A stretch of DNA of 5,993 bases from NCBI GenBank assembly GCA_027296665.1, contig JAPUIV010000022.1:1-5993 (forward strand), written 5' to 3'. Source of the stretch: Acidobacteriota bacterium. Lineage in GTDB: Bacteria; Acidobacteriota; Polarisedimenticolia; JAPUIV01. Position 1 is the first letter of the stretch, and each line of letters begins with the position of its first letter. The position numbers and the translations under genes were made by a program. Under the pieces are notes generated by a model. It was not told the origin of the DNA and did not search any database. It worked only from the letters and a program-made list of their open reading frames with translations. Below are positions 1 through 5,829 of this stretch, one piece after another.

Positions 1-358
1 CCACGATCATGTTGTGCTTCAGGGATTGCCAGACCGACTGTCCGGGGATCTCTTGCACTACTCCTACAGGAATATCACCGATCATGTGGAGCGCATGAAC
101 TCCTATTCCTCTATCGCGGCGCGTGCCAAGGAAGAAAAGGAGGTCCGTTACCATTTTCTGGATCTTCTCGTGCGCCCCCCGTGGCGTTTTTTCCGGATGT
201 ACCTGCTCAAATCTGCCTGGCGGGACGGCATTGCCGGCCTCGCCATGGCGGGAATCGAGTCCTTCTACGTTTTCCTGAAATACGCCAAATTGTGGGAACG
301 GCAGAAATCGGAACGCGGCCAGGTGGGGAATGCAGGGCAAAGAGATCCGAAGCGATGA
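1..358 (+). CDS. Family-2 glycosyltransferase, C-terminal part (5' truncated by window edge)
   Basis: The reading frame is open from position 2 and ends at a TGA at 356-358, giving the last 118 residues of a longer protein. The N-terminal GT-A catalytic domain lies outside the window. What remains includes the segment GDLLHYSYRNITDHVERMN followed by a basic, amphipathic tail with RPPWRFFRMYLLKSAWRDG. This is the usual C-terminal end of WaaE/KdtX-like family-2 glycosyltransferases of LPS core synthesis, where an HYSYR-type segment closes the catalytic domain and the tail probably sits on the inner face of the cytoplasmic membrane. The enzyme probably transfers a hexose (glucose in known WaaE proteins) to an inner-core sugar, but the donor and acceptor cannot be read from this fragment. 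Its stop overlaps the next start (ATGA at 355-358), so the two are translationally coupled. Family assignment is fairly sure; the exact activity is open. Confidence 0.8.
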   Translation, partial: HDHVVLQGLPDRLSGDLLHYSYRNITDHVERMNSYSSIAARAKEEKEVRYHFLDLLVRPPWRFFRMYLLKSAWRDGIAGLAMAGIESFYVFLKYAKLWERQKSERGQVGNAGQRDPKR

Positions 359-1467
359 GGATTGCCCATGTCAATACGGAGTTCTCCTGGGGTGGAGGAG
401 AGGCCCAGACCATTTATCTGGCGCGGAACTTGGCGGCGGCGGGACATGATTGCCGGATTTTCGCGTACCGTTCCGGAAAACTCTACCGGTCCTCGAAACG
501 GGCCGGCCTCGAGGTAAAGGCCGTTCCCGGCGGTCCCTTTCCCAATCCTGCCCTCTTCCTGTTTTTGTGGAAGGAGATCGCTTCCGGCTCTTACGATATC
601 TGTCATTTTCATACGGCGCATGCGGTGGCAATGGGAGCCTATGCCACGGCCGGCCAGGGGGGGTGCGTCAGGATCGCGACCCGCCGGACCAGCAATTCCC
701 TTGGCGGGAATTTTTTGAGCTGGACCGGTCCATGGAAGATCCTCGACCATGTCATCGCCGTATCGGAAACGGTGCGGGATCGCCTTCTGGATGGAGGTGT
801 GGTCGATTCACGCATTTCGGTGATCCATAGCGCGGTCGATCTGGCCCGGTTCTCTGCTCCGGGGCGGACCATCCGGTTTCGCCGGGAAATTGGTGCCGGT
901 GACGCCGATTTCCTGGTCGGTGTCATCTCCCGCCTGACGGCCCGGAAAGGTCAGGATCGGCTCATCGAGGCGGCCGCCCGTCTTCGAAATCAGCATCCGA
1001 ATCTCAGGGTGGTGATCATCGGGGAAGGGGAGAAGGGAGACGATCTGGCGCGGCGGATCGGTTCCCTCGGTCTCGAAGGTGTGGTCTCACTGCTGGGGTT
1101 TCGGGAGGACATTCCGGTTGTTCTTGCCGGGCTCGATTGCCTGGTTTTTCCATCCGCCTTGGGAGAGGGCTCTCCCGGCGTCATCAAGGAGGCGATGTCC
1201 GCGGGAGTTCCGGTGATTGGTGTGGATCATCCGATAGTGCGCGAGATCGTGACTCCAGGGAAGAGCGCCCTGCTGGTATCCCCTGAAGATGTCGGTTCCC
1301 TGGCCTGGGGGATCGATTGCCTCATCAGGAACCCCTCCCTCGCACGATCCCTTGCCCTGCATGGCCGAGATGAGGCGGAGCGGTACTCGGTCCGGCGAAT
1401 GGTTGCGGCCACCGAAGCGGTGTACAGGAAAGCCCTTCTCGATCGGAGGATGAGAAAGGTTGTTTGA
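355..1467 (+). CDS. GT4-family glycosyltransferase, probably LPS core
   Basis: A 370-residue GT-B fold glycosyltransferase. The start is the ATG at 355, within the ATGA overlap with the upstream gene; the Shine-Dalgarno is weak (AGAG near 341), as is common in coupled genes. The N-terminal acceptor domain begins MRIAHVNTEFSWGGGEAQ, with the glycine-rich WGGGE loop at residues 12-16, and has an HFHTAHA segment at 84-90. The C-terminal nucleotide-sugar domain (about 185-365) has SRLTARKGQDRLIEA, with the phosphate-contacting Arg193 and Lys198, then GEGE at 223-226, and the GT4 EX7E motif as Glu271 and Glu279 in EGSPGVIKE. All the expected catalytic features are present, and the length is normal for the family. 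It should transfer a sugar from a nucleotide donor with retention of configuration, in the cytoplasm at the inner membrane. The neighbours point to LPS core sugar addition. The sugar and acceptor are unknown, so no symbol is given. Confidence 0.9.
   Translation: MRIAHVNTEFSWGGGEAQTIYLARNLAAAGHDCRIFAYRSGKLYRSSKRAGLEVKAVPGGPFPNPALFLFLWKEIASGSYDICHFHTAHAVAMGAYATAGQGGCVRIATRRTSNSLGGNFLSWTGPWKILDHVIAVSETVRDRLLDGGVVDSRISVIHSAVDLARFSAPGRTIRFRREIGAGDADFLVGVISRLTARKGQDRLIEAAARLRNQHPNLRVVIIGEGEKGDDLARRIGSLGLEGVVSLLGFREDIPVVLAGLDCLVFPSALGEGSPGVIKEAMSAGVPVIGVDHPIVREIVTPGKSALLVSPEDVGSLAWGIDCLIRNPSLARSLALHGRDEAERYSVRRMVAATEAVYRKALLDRRMRKVV
1445..1450 (+). promoter_or_regulatory. Ribosome binding site GGAGGA for the LPS kinase gene
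   Basis: GGAGGA lies inside the last codons of the GT4 gene, 9 bases before the TTG at 1460. It is the strongest Shine-Dalgarno near the kinase start and supports TTG 1460 as the initiation codon. The ATG at 1450 is in the frame of the upstream gene and cannot be the start. Confidence 0.65.
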
Positions 1468-2287
1468 ACGCCTGCGGCCCGGGAAGGGAACTACCATTCT
1501 CTGGGTCCGGAAAGGGTACGCGGACTCCTTGCTCGCGGCCGGCATCTGCCGGCCCGGCCGGCTTCTGGTCGACCATCCGATTCGCCTTCCCGGCCGCGGT
1601 CCCGTGGCAATCCTCCCCCTCCCGGGACGGAAGGGGGAGGAGGCGATCTTGAAACGCTACCGGAGAGGGGGGCTGGCAGGAAAAATCCTTCCCCACCTGT
1701 TTCTGGGAACAGCCAGATTCCGCCGGGAGATCTCGACAGCCGAGACCGCCATCAGGAAAGGGATCCCGGTACCGTTCCCCCTCGCCCTGGTCCGGAAGGG
1801 ACGGTGGGGCCTGTACCGGGTCTTCGGGGTCACCCGGCGAATCCCCCACACCCGGAACGTCCAGGAGATTGTGGACGCTTCCCTTTCCCCAACCCGGCCG
1901 AAAGATTTTATCGATTCGATTGCCCGAACCATCCACGGGATGCATGAACGGGGCATGACCCATGCCGATCTGAATCTCGGGAATCTCCTGGTTTCCACCG
2001 CCGGGAAGGGCCCGCCAGTTTATATTGTCGACCTTGTGGGGGCTCGCCTGGGTTCCGCCCTCACCGCAGTTCAGCAATTGAAGGGACTGCGCAGGTTGAG
2101 GCGCTCCTGGGAAAAATCCTGTTTTTTCCGGGAAGTTCTACCGGGATCGGAAATCGGGCGTTTTCTTTCCATCTATTGTGGATCGGACCGAGAGCTTCTG
2201 GCGGTATTAAGGGGTACCGGTGCCATGGACAGGATTCTGGCGCGGACCCGCAGGCTCGGCTGGTGGCTGGCCCGGCTGAGGCGATGA
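1460..2287 (+). CDS. LPS core kinase, KdkA/WaaP (InaA) family
   Basis: A 275-residue protein-kinase-like enzyme that should use ATP to phosphorylate an LPS inner-core sugar (Kdo in KdkA, heptose I in WaaP) on the cytoplasmic side of the inner membrane. The N-lobe has ILKRYRRGGLAGKI at 63-76, with Lys65 as the likely ATP-binding lysine; an Arg-Tyr-Arg-Arg-Gly-Gly stretch here is typical of KdkA. Glu90 in FRREIS is a candidate for the helix-C glutamate, and GIPVP follows at 101-105. The catalytic loop is HADLNLGN at 168-175 (Asp170 base, Asn175), and the metal-binding Asp191 lies in YIVDLVGARLG. The C-terminus is very basic and Trp-rich (RRLGWWLARLRR), suited to a membrane surface. The start is TTG, overlapping the upstream gene by 8 bp. 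The sequence resembles KdkA more than WaaP, but the substrate is not proven. Confidence 0.87.
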   Translation: MFERLRPGKGTTILWVRKGYADSLLAAGICRPGRLLVDHPIRLPGRGPVAILPLPGRKGEEAILKRYRRGGLAGKILPHLFLGTARFRREISTAETAIRKGIPVPFPLALVRKGRWGLYRVFGVTRRIPHTRNVQEIVDASLSPTRPKDFIDSIARTIHGMHERGMTHADLNLGNLLVSTAGKGPPVYIVDLVGARLGSALTAVQQLKGLRRLRRSWEKSCFFREVLPGSEIGRFLSIYCGSDRELLAVLRGTGAMDRILARTRRLGWWLARLRR

Positions 2288-2310
2288 GTCTATCTTCAGG
2301 ATCCTTCATG

Positions 2311-3372
2311 TTAGGCCTGCCGGCGATTGCCCAGCAGTCGGAGCGCCTCCCGCATCACCTCCTCCACCGAAATCACCTCGAGGCAGGGGGGCTTTCCCGA
2401 GGGGAGAGGGTCGCATTCCTGGAAGAACCTCTGCCGGCAGGGTGCGCACGGGAAGCCGGCCGTCACCGGCACGAATTGCGATCTGGGGCGGAACGGCCCA
2501 GTCCGGCGCGGCGATCCCGGTCCGAAGATCCCGATGACGTCGATTCCCAGGGCGCCGGCGATATGCATCGGTCCGCTGTCATTGCCGATGAGGAGATCAC
2601 AGGAGTTGAGGTGAATGGCGAGCCTCTTCACCCCGGCCGGTTCCGGCAAGGTAAGCGGGGGGGTTGGCATGCAGCGTCCGATCGAATCGATCAATGACTT
2701 TTCGCCCGGCCCTCCCAGCAGGAGGATCTCGGCACCGAGAGTTTCCTGCAGGCGGGACCCGACCTCCGCGAAACGATCCGGGTGCCAGGCCTTGGCACCC
2801 TTGGAGGCTCCCGGATGGAGCGCGACGCGAACGGCCCGACCGGGGCGAAGGGAAAGACGGGCCGAGGCGGGCCCGGAAGCGGGGAGGGGAAAGTCGGTAG
2901 GTCCCCCATTCCTTTCACATCCGAGAAATTCAATCAGATCGAGGAATTCCTCCCCCCGATGCCGCCGGTACCAGCTGTCCGGCCGGAGGGGGATGGCCTT
3001 GGTGAGCAGGGGACTGCGGCCGTCGGTGGCGTACCCGATGCGGGTCGGTATCCTCGCCAGGTAGGTTAATAAAGCCGCCTCGAAGGCGTTCTGAAACAGG
3101 ACGGCGCAGTCGAAGCGACACCGGCGGAGTTCGGCCACCATCTTCAGGAATCCTCTGACACCCGCATGTTGCCGTCTTTTGTCGTAGGGCAGGAGCCGGT
3201 CGAACAGGGAGGAACCTTCCAGAGCCTCCAGGACCCATGGTTTCGCCAGGATGGTGATCTCGGCCTCTGGGAACCGCTCGCGCAGCGATCGCATCGCCGG
3301 TGAGATCATGACCACATCGCCTATCCAGTTGTTGGCCCGTACCAGGATCCTGCGAAAATCTTTTCTCCCCAC
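2311..3372 (-). CDS. waaF: ADP-heptose:LPS heptosyltransferase II (GT9)
   Basis: A 353-residue GT-B enzyme of family GT9, which adds the second heptose of the inner core from ADP-heptose at the cytoplasmic face of the inner membrane. Near the N-terminus is ILVRANNWIGDVVMISPAMRSL (9-30), with Asn15-Trp-Ile-Gly-Asp19, the WaaF version of the acceptor-site motif. The C-terminal ADP-heptose domain has HPGASKGAKAWHPDRFAEV (186-204), GNDSGPMHIAGALG (263-276) and FGPGSPRRTGPF (283-294). A cysteine cluster follows: Cys309-x2-Cys312, Cys320 and Cys330, typical of many GT9 heptosyltransferases. I chose the GTG at 3372 because a strong GAGGAAGGG lies 6 bases before it and the length then fits WaaF (about 350). 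ATGs at 3396 and 3414 are in frame but would overlap waaC. The gene starts 13 bases after the waaC stop, so the two form one operon. Confidence 0.92.
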   Translation of the reverse strand: MGRKDFRRILVRANNWIGDVVMISPAMRSLRERFPEAEITILAKPWVLEALEGSSLFDRLLPYDKRRQHAGVRGFLKMVAELRRCRFDCAVLFQNAFEAALLTYLARIPTRIGYATDGRSPLLTKAIPLRPDSWYRRHRGEEFLDLIEFLGCERNGGPTDFPLPASGPASARLSLRPGRAVRVALHPGASKGAKAWHPDRFAEVGSRLQETLGAEILLLGGPGEKSLIDSIGRCMPTPPLTLPEPAGVKRLAIHLNSCDLLIGNDSGPMHIAGALGIDVIGIFGPGSPRRTGPFRPRSQFVPVTAGFPCAPCRQRFFQECDPLPSGKPPCLEVISVEEVMREALRLLGNRRQA

Positions 3373-3378
3373 CCGATT

Positions 3379-3387
3379 CCCTTCCTC
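3379..3387 (-). promoter_or_regulatory. Ribosome binding site GAGGAAGGG that fixes the waaF start
   Basis: Read on the minus strand, GAGGAAGGG ends 6 bases before the GTG at 3372. Its first two bases belong to the TGA stop of the upstream heptosyltransferase gene, so termination and re-initiation are next to each other and translational coupling is likely. No comparable purine stretch precedes the in-frame ATG at 3396, whose upstream bases are C-rich; the ATG at 3414 has a moderate AGAGG about 9 bases upstream. Confidence 0.65.
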
Positions 3388-4471
3388 AACCCCCATCGGG
3401 GGTGGTTTTGGCATTGGCGGATACCTCTGCAAGAAGGCCCTGGACCTCGTAAGCCACTGTTTCCGGCAGGATGGAGGCAAGGAATCTCGAGGCGTCCCGT
3501 TTTCGAGAGGCGCGACTGGCGGGATGGGGAGAACCGTCCAGGAGCCGGTAGTGACGGCTCCAGGGTGCATTCAGGCGGGAATCCGTTCCTCCGAACAGGG
3601 CTACCAGGGGCACGTCGAGAGCGGAGGCCAGGTGCATGGGGCCGGAATCACCGGTCACGATACAGGCCGATCTGCGGATGACAGCGGCGAGTTGTCGAAT
3701 CCCGGAGGGCGGCAGCATTCGCGCCGCCTGGCCCGACCCCTTTTCTACTTGGATAGCGAGCCGCTCCTCCCCCGGGCCCCAGGCAATCAGGGGACAGTGG
3801 CCGGCCTCCCGCAAGAGGATGGCGAGCCGGGAAAAATGAGAGGGTGGCCATCTCTTGTAGGATTGCCGCCGGCTGGCTCCGGGAATCATCAGGATCACGC
3901 TGGCTCCGGCTGGAACCAGTTGCCGGAGCCATTCTTCGGCCGATTTTTCCGCCTCTCGGCTGTCCGGCAGTTCCGGCCGGGCGTCACGGGTGTCGACCTC
4001 CAGGGCTCGCACCAGGGCCAGGTTCTTTTCCACCCGGTGAAGAGGTTGACGGGGAAGCTCCACGTGGCGGTTGTTGAACAGGTGATTCCCCTCGCGGCAA
4101 AATGACCGGGAGAAACCGATGCGGTTGGAACAGCCCGAGAGAAGCGCGAGAAGTCCGCTCCGGAAGGTTCCCTGGAAATCGAGGGTGATTTCAAACCTTT
4201 GATTCCTGAGTTCCCGGATCAATCCTGTCTCCCATGGGCTCCCCCCGCCGGTCCGGCGAGCCACGATCAGGTCGTCCAGCTCCGGATGGCCATCCAGGAT
4301 CTCCTGCCAGGAATCGTACACTAGCCAGGTCAGCCGCGCGGCGGGGAACTGGCGTCTCAAACAGTTCAGGGCGGGAAGGGTTCGGCATATATCTCCCAGG
4401 GCACCCGGTCTCTGGATCAGGATCCGGATGGGGTCGGCCGCTTTCGGGATCCAGGTTTCGGATTTTTCCAT
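3386..4471 (-). CDS. waaC: ADP-heptose:LPS heptosyltransferase I-like (GT9)
   Basis: A 361-residue GT9 enzyme, paralogous to the downstream waaF product. It is most like WaaC, which puts the first heptose on Kdo2-lipid A using ADP-heptose at the inner membrane. The N-terminal domain has IRILIQRPGALGDICRTLP (15-33), where Gly26-Asp27 is the acceptor-site motif with the likely catalytic base, followed by DFQGTFRSGLLA (98-109). The C-terminal domain has PGASRRQSYKRWPPSHF (197-213), with Lys206 a candidate phosphate ligand, then TGDSGPMHLASALDVP (273-288) and LFGGTD (292-297). The start is the ATG at 4471, preceded by GGAAGGA about 5 bases away. Unlike its neighbour, it lacks a C-terminal cysteine cluster and has alanines at similar places. 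The GT9 family is certain; WaaC is preferred over WaaF or WaaQ from the GALGD motif and the gene order, with moderate certainty. Confidence 0.85.
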   Translation of the reverse strand: MEKSETWIPKAADPIRILIQRPGALGDICRTLPALNCLRRQFPAARLTWLVYDSWQEILDGHPELDDLIVARRTGGGSPWETGLIRELRNQRFEITLDFQGTFRSGLLALLSGCSNRIGFSRSFCREGNHLFNNRHVELPRQPLHRVEKNLALVRALEVDTRDARPELPDSREAEKSAEEWLRQLVPAGASVILMIPGASRRQSYKRWPPSHFSRLAILLREAGHCPLIAWGPGEERLAIQVEKGSGQAARMLPPSGIRQLAAVIRRSACIVTGDSGPMHLASALDVPLVALFGGTDSRLNAPWSRHYRLLDGSPHPASRASRKRDASRFLASILPETVAYEVQGLLAEVSANAKTTPDGG

Positions 4472-4514
4472 TGAAGTCCTTCCGAGTCCATAAATTACGG
4501 CATCATCTGAAAAA
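4472..4514. other. waaC-proximal half of the divergent intergenic region
   Basis: This AT-richer stretch precedes waaC on the minus strand. It contains the waaC Shine-Dalgarno (GGAAGGA, about 4476-4482 on the minus strand). A TAATTT (4492-4497, minus strand) could act as a -10 box, but I see no matching -35 at 16-18 bases, so the waaC promoter is not placed. Confidence 0.4.
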
Positions 4515-4543
4515 TTGACCGGGCGAAAAGGGCATGATATACC
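4515..4543 (+). promoter_or_regulatory. Sigma70-type promoter for the Trm112-like/rfaE1 operon
   Basis: TTGACC at 4515-4520 and TATACC at 4538-4543 are separated by exactly 17 bases. The -10 box is preceded by TGA, an extended -10 (TGN) element. The predicted start of transcription is near 4550, leaving a leader of about 46 bases before the ATG at 4596. It is the only convincing promoter in the 124-bp gap between waaC and the Trm112-like gene, and reads away from waaC. Confidence 0.65.
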
Positions 4544-4570
4544 TGCCGGTAGGGAGAATAAAGGCGGGGG

Positions 4571-4587
4571 ACCGGTTTCCTGCCGGT
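4571..4587 (+). other. Small leader hairpin overlapping the ribosome binding site
   Basis: ACCGG (4571-4575) and CCGGT (4583-4587) can form a 5-bp GC-rich stem with a 7-base loop. Its 3' arm includes the first bases of GGTGG (4585-4589), the only Shine-Dalgarno-like sequence before the ATG at 4596. It could lower translation of the Trm112-like gene, but a stem this short is expected by chance in GC-rich DNA. Confidence 0.3.
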
Positions 4588-4595
4588 GGTTGTCG

Positions 4596-4778
4596 ATGCC
4601 AGTTAACCCCAGACTTCTGGAGATTCTCGTCTGTCCTCTTTGCAAGGTCAAGGTGTCCCTGACCCCGAATGGGGAGGGGTTGCGTTGCGCCAAATGCCGC
4701 AGGATTTACGCCATCCTGAATGATATCCCGAACATGCTTGTGGAAGAGGCTCGTCGGGAAGAGAAAAAGGCTCCCTAG
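4596..4778 (+). CDS. Trm112/YcaR-like small zinc-ribbon protein
   Basis: A 60-residue protein of the Trm112-like (UPF0434/YcaR) family. Two CxxC pairs, Cys13-Pro-Leu-Cys16 and Cys31-Ala-Lys-Cys34, form a single zinc-ribbon site. Between and after them are the family's typical elements: NPRLLEILVCPLC at the start and RIYAILNDIPNMLVEEARR after the second pair. The tail is charged. In eukaryotes and archaea Trm112 is a small partner that activates methyltransferases; the role of the bacterial relatives is largely unknown. In E. coli the family member ycaR sits between lpxK and kdsB, so location near LPS genes is a known pattern. The ATG at 4596 matches the usual N-terminus; the frame stays open to 4515 but the extra residues do not look like the family and would overlap the -35 box. 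rfaE1 starts 14 bases downstream, in the same operon. Confidence 0.88.
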   Translation: MPVNPRLLEILVCPLCKVKVSLTPNGEGLRCAKCRRIYAILNDIPNMLVEEARREEKKAP

Positions 4779-4792
4779 CCTCCGCCGGATCT

Positions 4793-5779
4793 GTGCAATC
4801 CCTGAAACGATCGCGAGTCCTGGAAATCCTCGAACGAGGTTCCCGCGCCAACCTGGCGGTTATCGGGGATTTCATGCTGGACCGGTATCTGGTGGGCGAG
4901 GCAACCCGGATCAGTCCCGAGGCCCCGGTCCCCGTGATCCGGTTTCGAGAGGAGACCGTTCGCCTGGGCGGTGCAGGCAATGTCGCCCGGAACCTTGTGG
5001 CGCTCGGGGCGCGGGTCAATCCAATCGGGATCATCGGCGCGGACCCGGACGGGGCGGTGTTGCGTGGCTGCCTGGAAACAGAAGAAATTCCCGCTGGAGG
5101 CCTCCTCGAGGTCCCTGGCCGGATGACGACCGTTAAGACCCGTATCCTGGCCGGGCACCACCCGGTTGCCCGATTGGATCGGGAAGATGACCGCCCCGTC
5201 GAAGAAGCGGTGGCTTCCCTCCTCCTGGGCCATTGCGAAAAGGCCCTTCCCGGTCTATCCGCCTTTATTCTTTGCGATTATGGCAAGGGAGTATGGAACG
5301 AACGTACCGTTCCGGCCCTCATGGCAATGGCGAGGAGGGGCGGTATTCCGGTCTACGTAGATCCCAAGCCCCGCCAGTTTCCCCTGTACCGGGGGGCGGC
5401 CCTGGTCACGCCGAATCATCTGGAAGCTTGCGCCGCCGCCGGGTGGTCATCCTTCGCGGGAGAGAATGATCCCGAACGATTGAGCCAGACCCTCCTATCT
5501 CTTCTGGAATGCCAGGCGGTCCTGATCACCCGGGGAAAGCAGGGAATGGTCCTCTGTGAGCCGGGGAACAGCCCGATCCGGCTTCCTGCCTCCGCTCAGG
5601 AGGTATACGATGTCACCGGGGCGGGGGATACCGTGATCGCCGTCGCCTCCCTGGCTTTGCTCGGTGGGGGAACGCTCCAGGAGGCGGCTCAGATGGCAAA
5701 TATCGCGGCAGCGGGGGCGGTGGGAAAGGTTGGAACCGCGGTGGTTTCCCGGGAGGAAATTCTTGCGGCCTTGTCTTGA
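4793..5779 (+). CDS. rfaE1: D-glycero-beta-D-manno-heptose-7-phosphate kinase (stand-alone HldE kinase domain)
   Basis: A 328-residue PfkB-family sugar kinase that phosphorylates heptose 7-phosphate at C1 with ATP, a cytoplasmic step toward ADP-heptose, the donor for the two heptosyltransferases nearby. Motifs in order: NLAVIGDFMLDRYLVGEATRIS-type opening (20-41), with SPEAPVPV at 41-48; RLGGAGNVARN at 57-67, the PfkB N-terminal substrate motif; DYGKG at 162-166; VDPK at 189-192; TPNHLE at 206-211; ITRGKQGM at 245-252; and DVTGAGDT at 273-280, with Asp279 as catalytic base and an anion hole formed by GAGD. The length equals only the first domain of bifunctional HldE (about 477 residues in E. 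coli), so the adenylyltransferase must be a separate gene. The GTG at 4793 is the only start that keeps the whole domain; its ribosome site is weak, which suggests coupling to the Trm112-like gene. Confidence 0.93.
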   Translation: MQSLKRSRVLEILERGSRANLAVIGDFMLDRYLVGEATRISPEAPVPVIRFREETVRLGGAGNVARNLVALGARVNPIGIIGADPDGAVLRGCLETEEIPAGGLLEVPGRMTTVKTRILAGHHPVARLDREDDRPVEEAVASLLLGHCEKALPGLSAFILCDYGKGVWNERTVPALMAMARRGGIPVYVDPKPRQFPLYRGAALVTPNHLEACAAAGWSSFAGENDPERLSQTLLSLLECQAVLITRGKQGMVLCEPGNSPIRLPASAQEVYDVTGAGDTVIAVASLALLGGGTLQEAAQMANIAAAGAVGKVGTAVVSREEILAALS

Positions 5780-5804
5780 CATTGGTTTGGGTCTGTGATA
5801 AAGT
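5776..5804 (+). promoter_or_regulatory. Sigma70-type promoter for the downstream HTH gene
   Basis: A perfect TTGACA (5776-5781) and TAAAGT (5799-5804) are 17 bases apart, and TGA immediately precedes the -10 box as an extended -10 element. The -35 overlaps the last codons and stop of rfaE1, so the promoter starts inside the coding end. Transcription should begin near 5811, giving a leader of about 100 bases before the ATG at 5911. The HTH gene can thus be expressed apart from rfaE1. Confidence 0.7.
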
Positions 5805-5829
5805 TCCGATGACGTAATTGTAGCTTCCT

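Noticed and set aside
181..354. Upstream extension of the GT4 gene to a GTG at 181
   Set aside because: It would add 58 residues without similarity to GT4 N-termini and overlap the preceding gene by about 180 bp, while the ATG at 355 starts exactly at the family's conserved MRIAHV-type strand.
1325..2077. Open frame of 250 codons on the minus strand opposite the GT4 and kinase genes
   Set aside because: The translation is rich in Gly, Pro and Ser without motifs, has no ribosome site, and covers the end of one true gene and much of another. It is a shadow of GC-rich coding.
2176..2697. Plus-strand frame of 173 codons after the LPS kinase
   Set aside because: It overlaps the kinase end and then runs antisense to waaF; no family resemblance.
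3251..4105. Long open frame (284 codons) on the plus strand opposite waaF and waaC
   Set aside because: It is antisense to two clear GT9 genes, has low-complexity Gly/Pro/Arg-rich translation and no recognisable motif. Such frames are common opposite GC-rich genes.
4485..4520. Possible minus-strand promoter for waaC with TAATTT as -10
   Set aside because: No acceptable -35 lies 16-18 bases upstream and the leader would be about 14 bases. It remains possible but I could not support it.
4472..4693. Upstream extension of waaC into the Trm112-like gene
   Set aside because: The longer frame would overlap the opposite-strand Trm112-like gene and its promoter; the ATG at 4471 has a good ribosome site and is placed just before the first GT9 strand.
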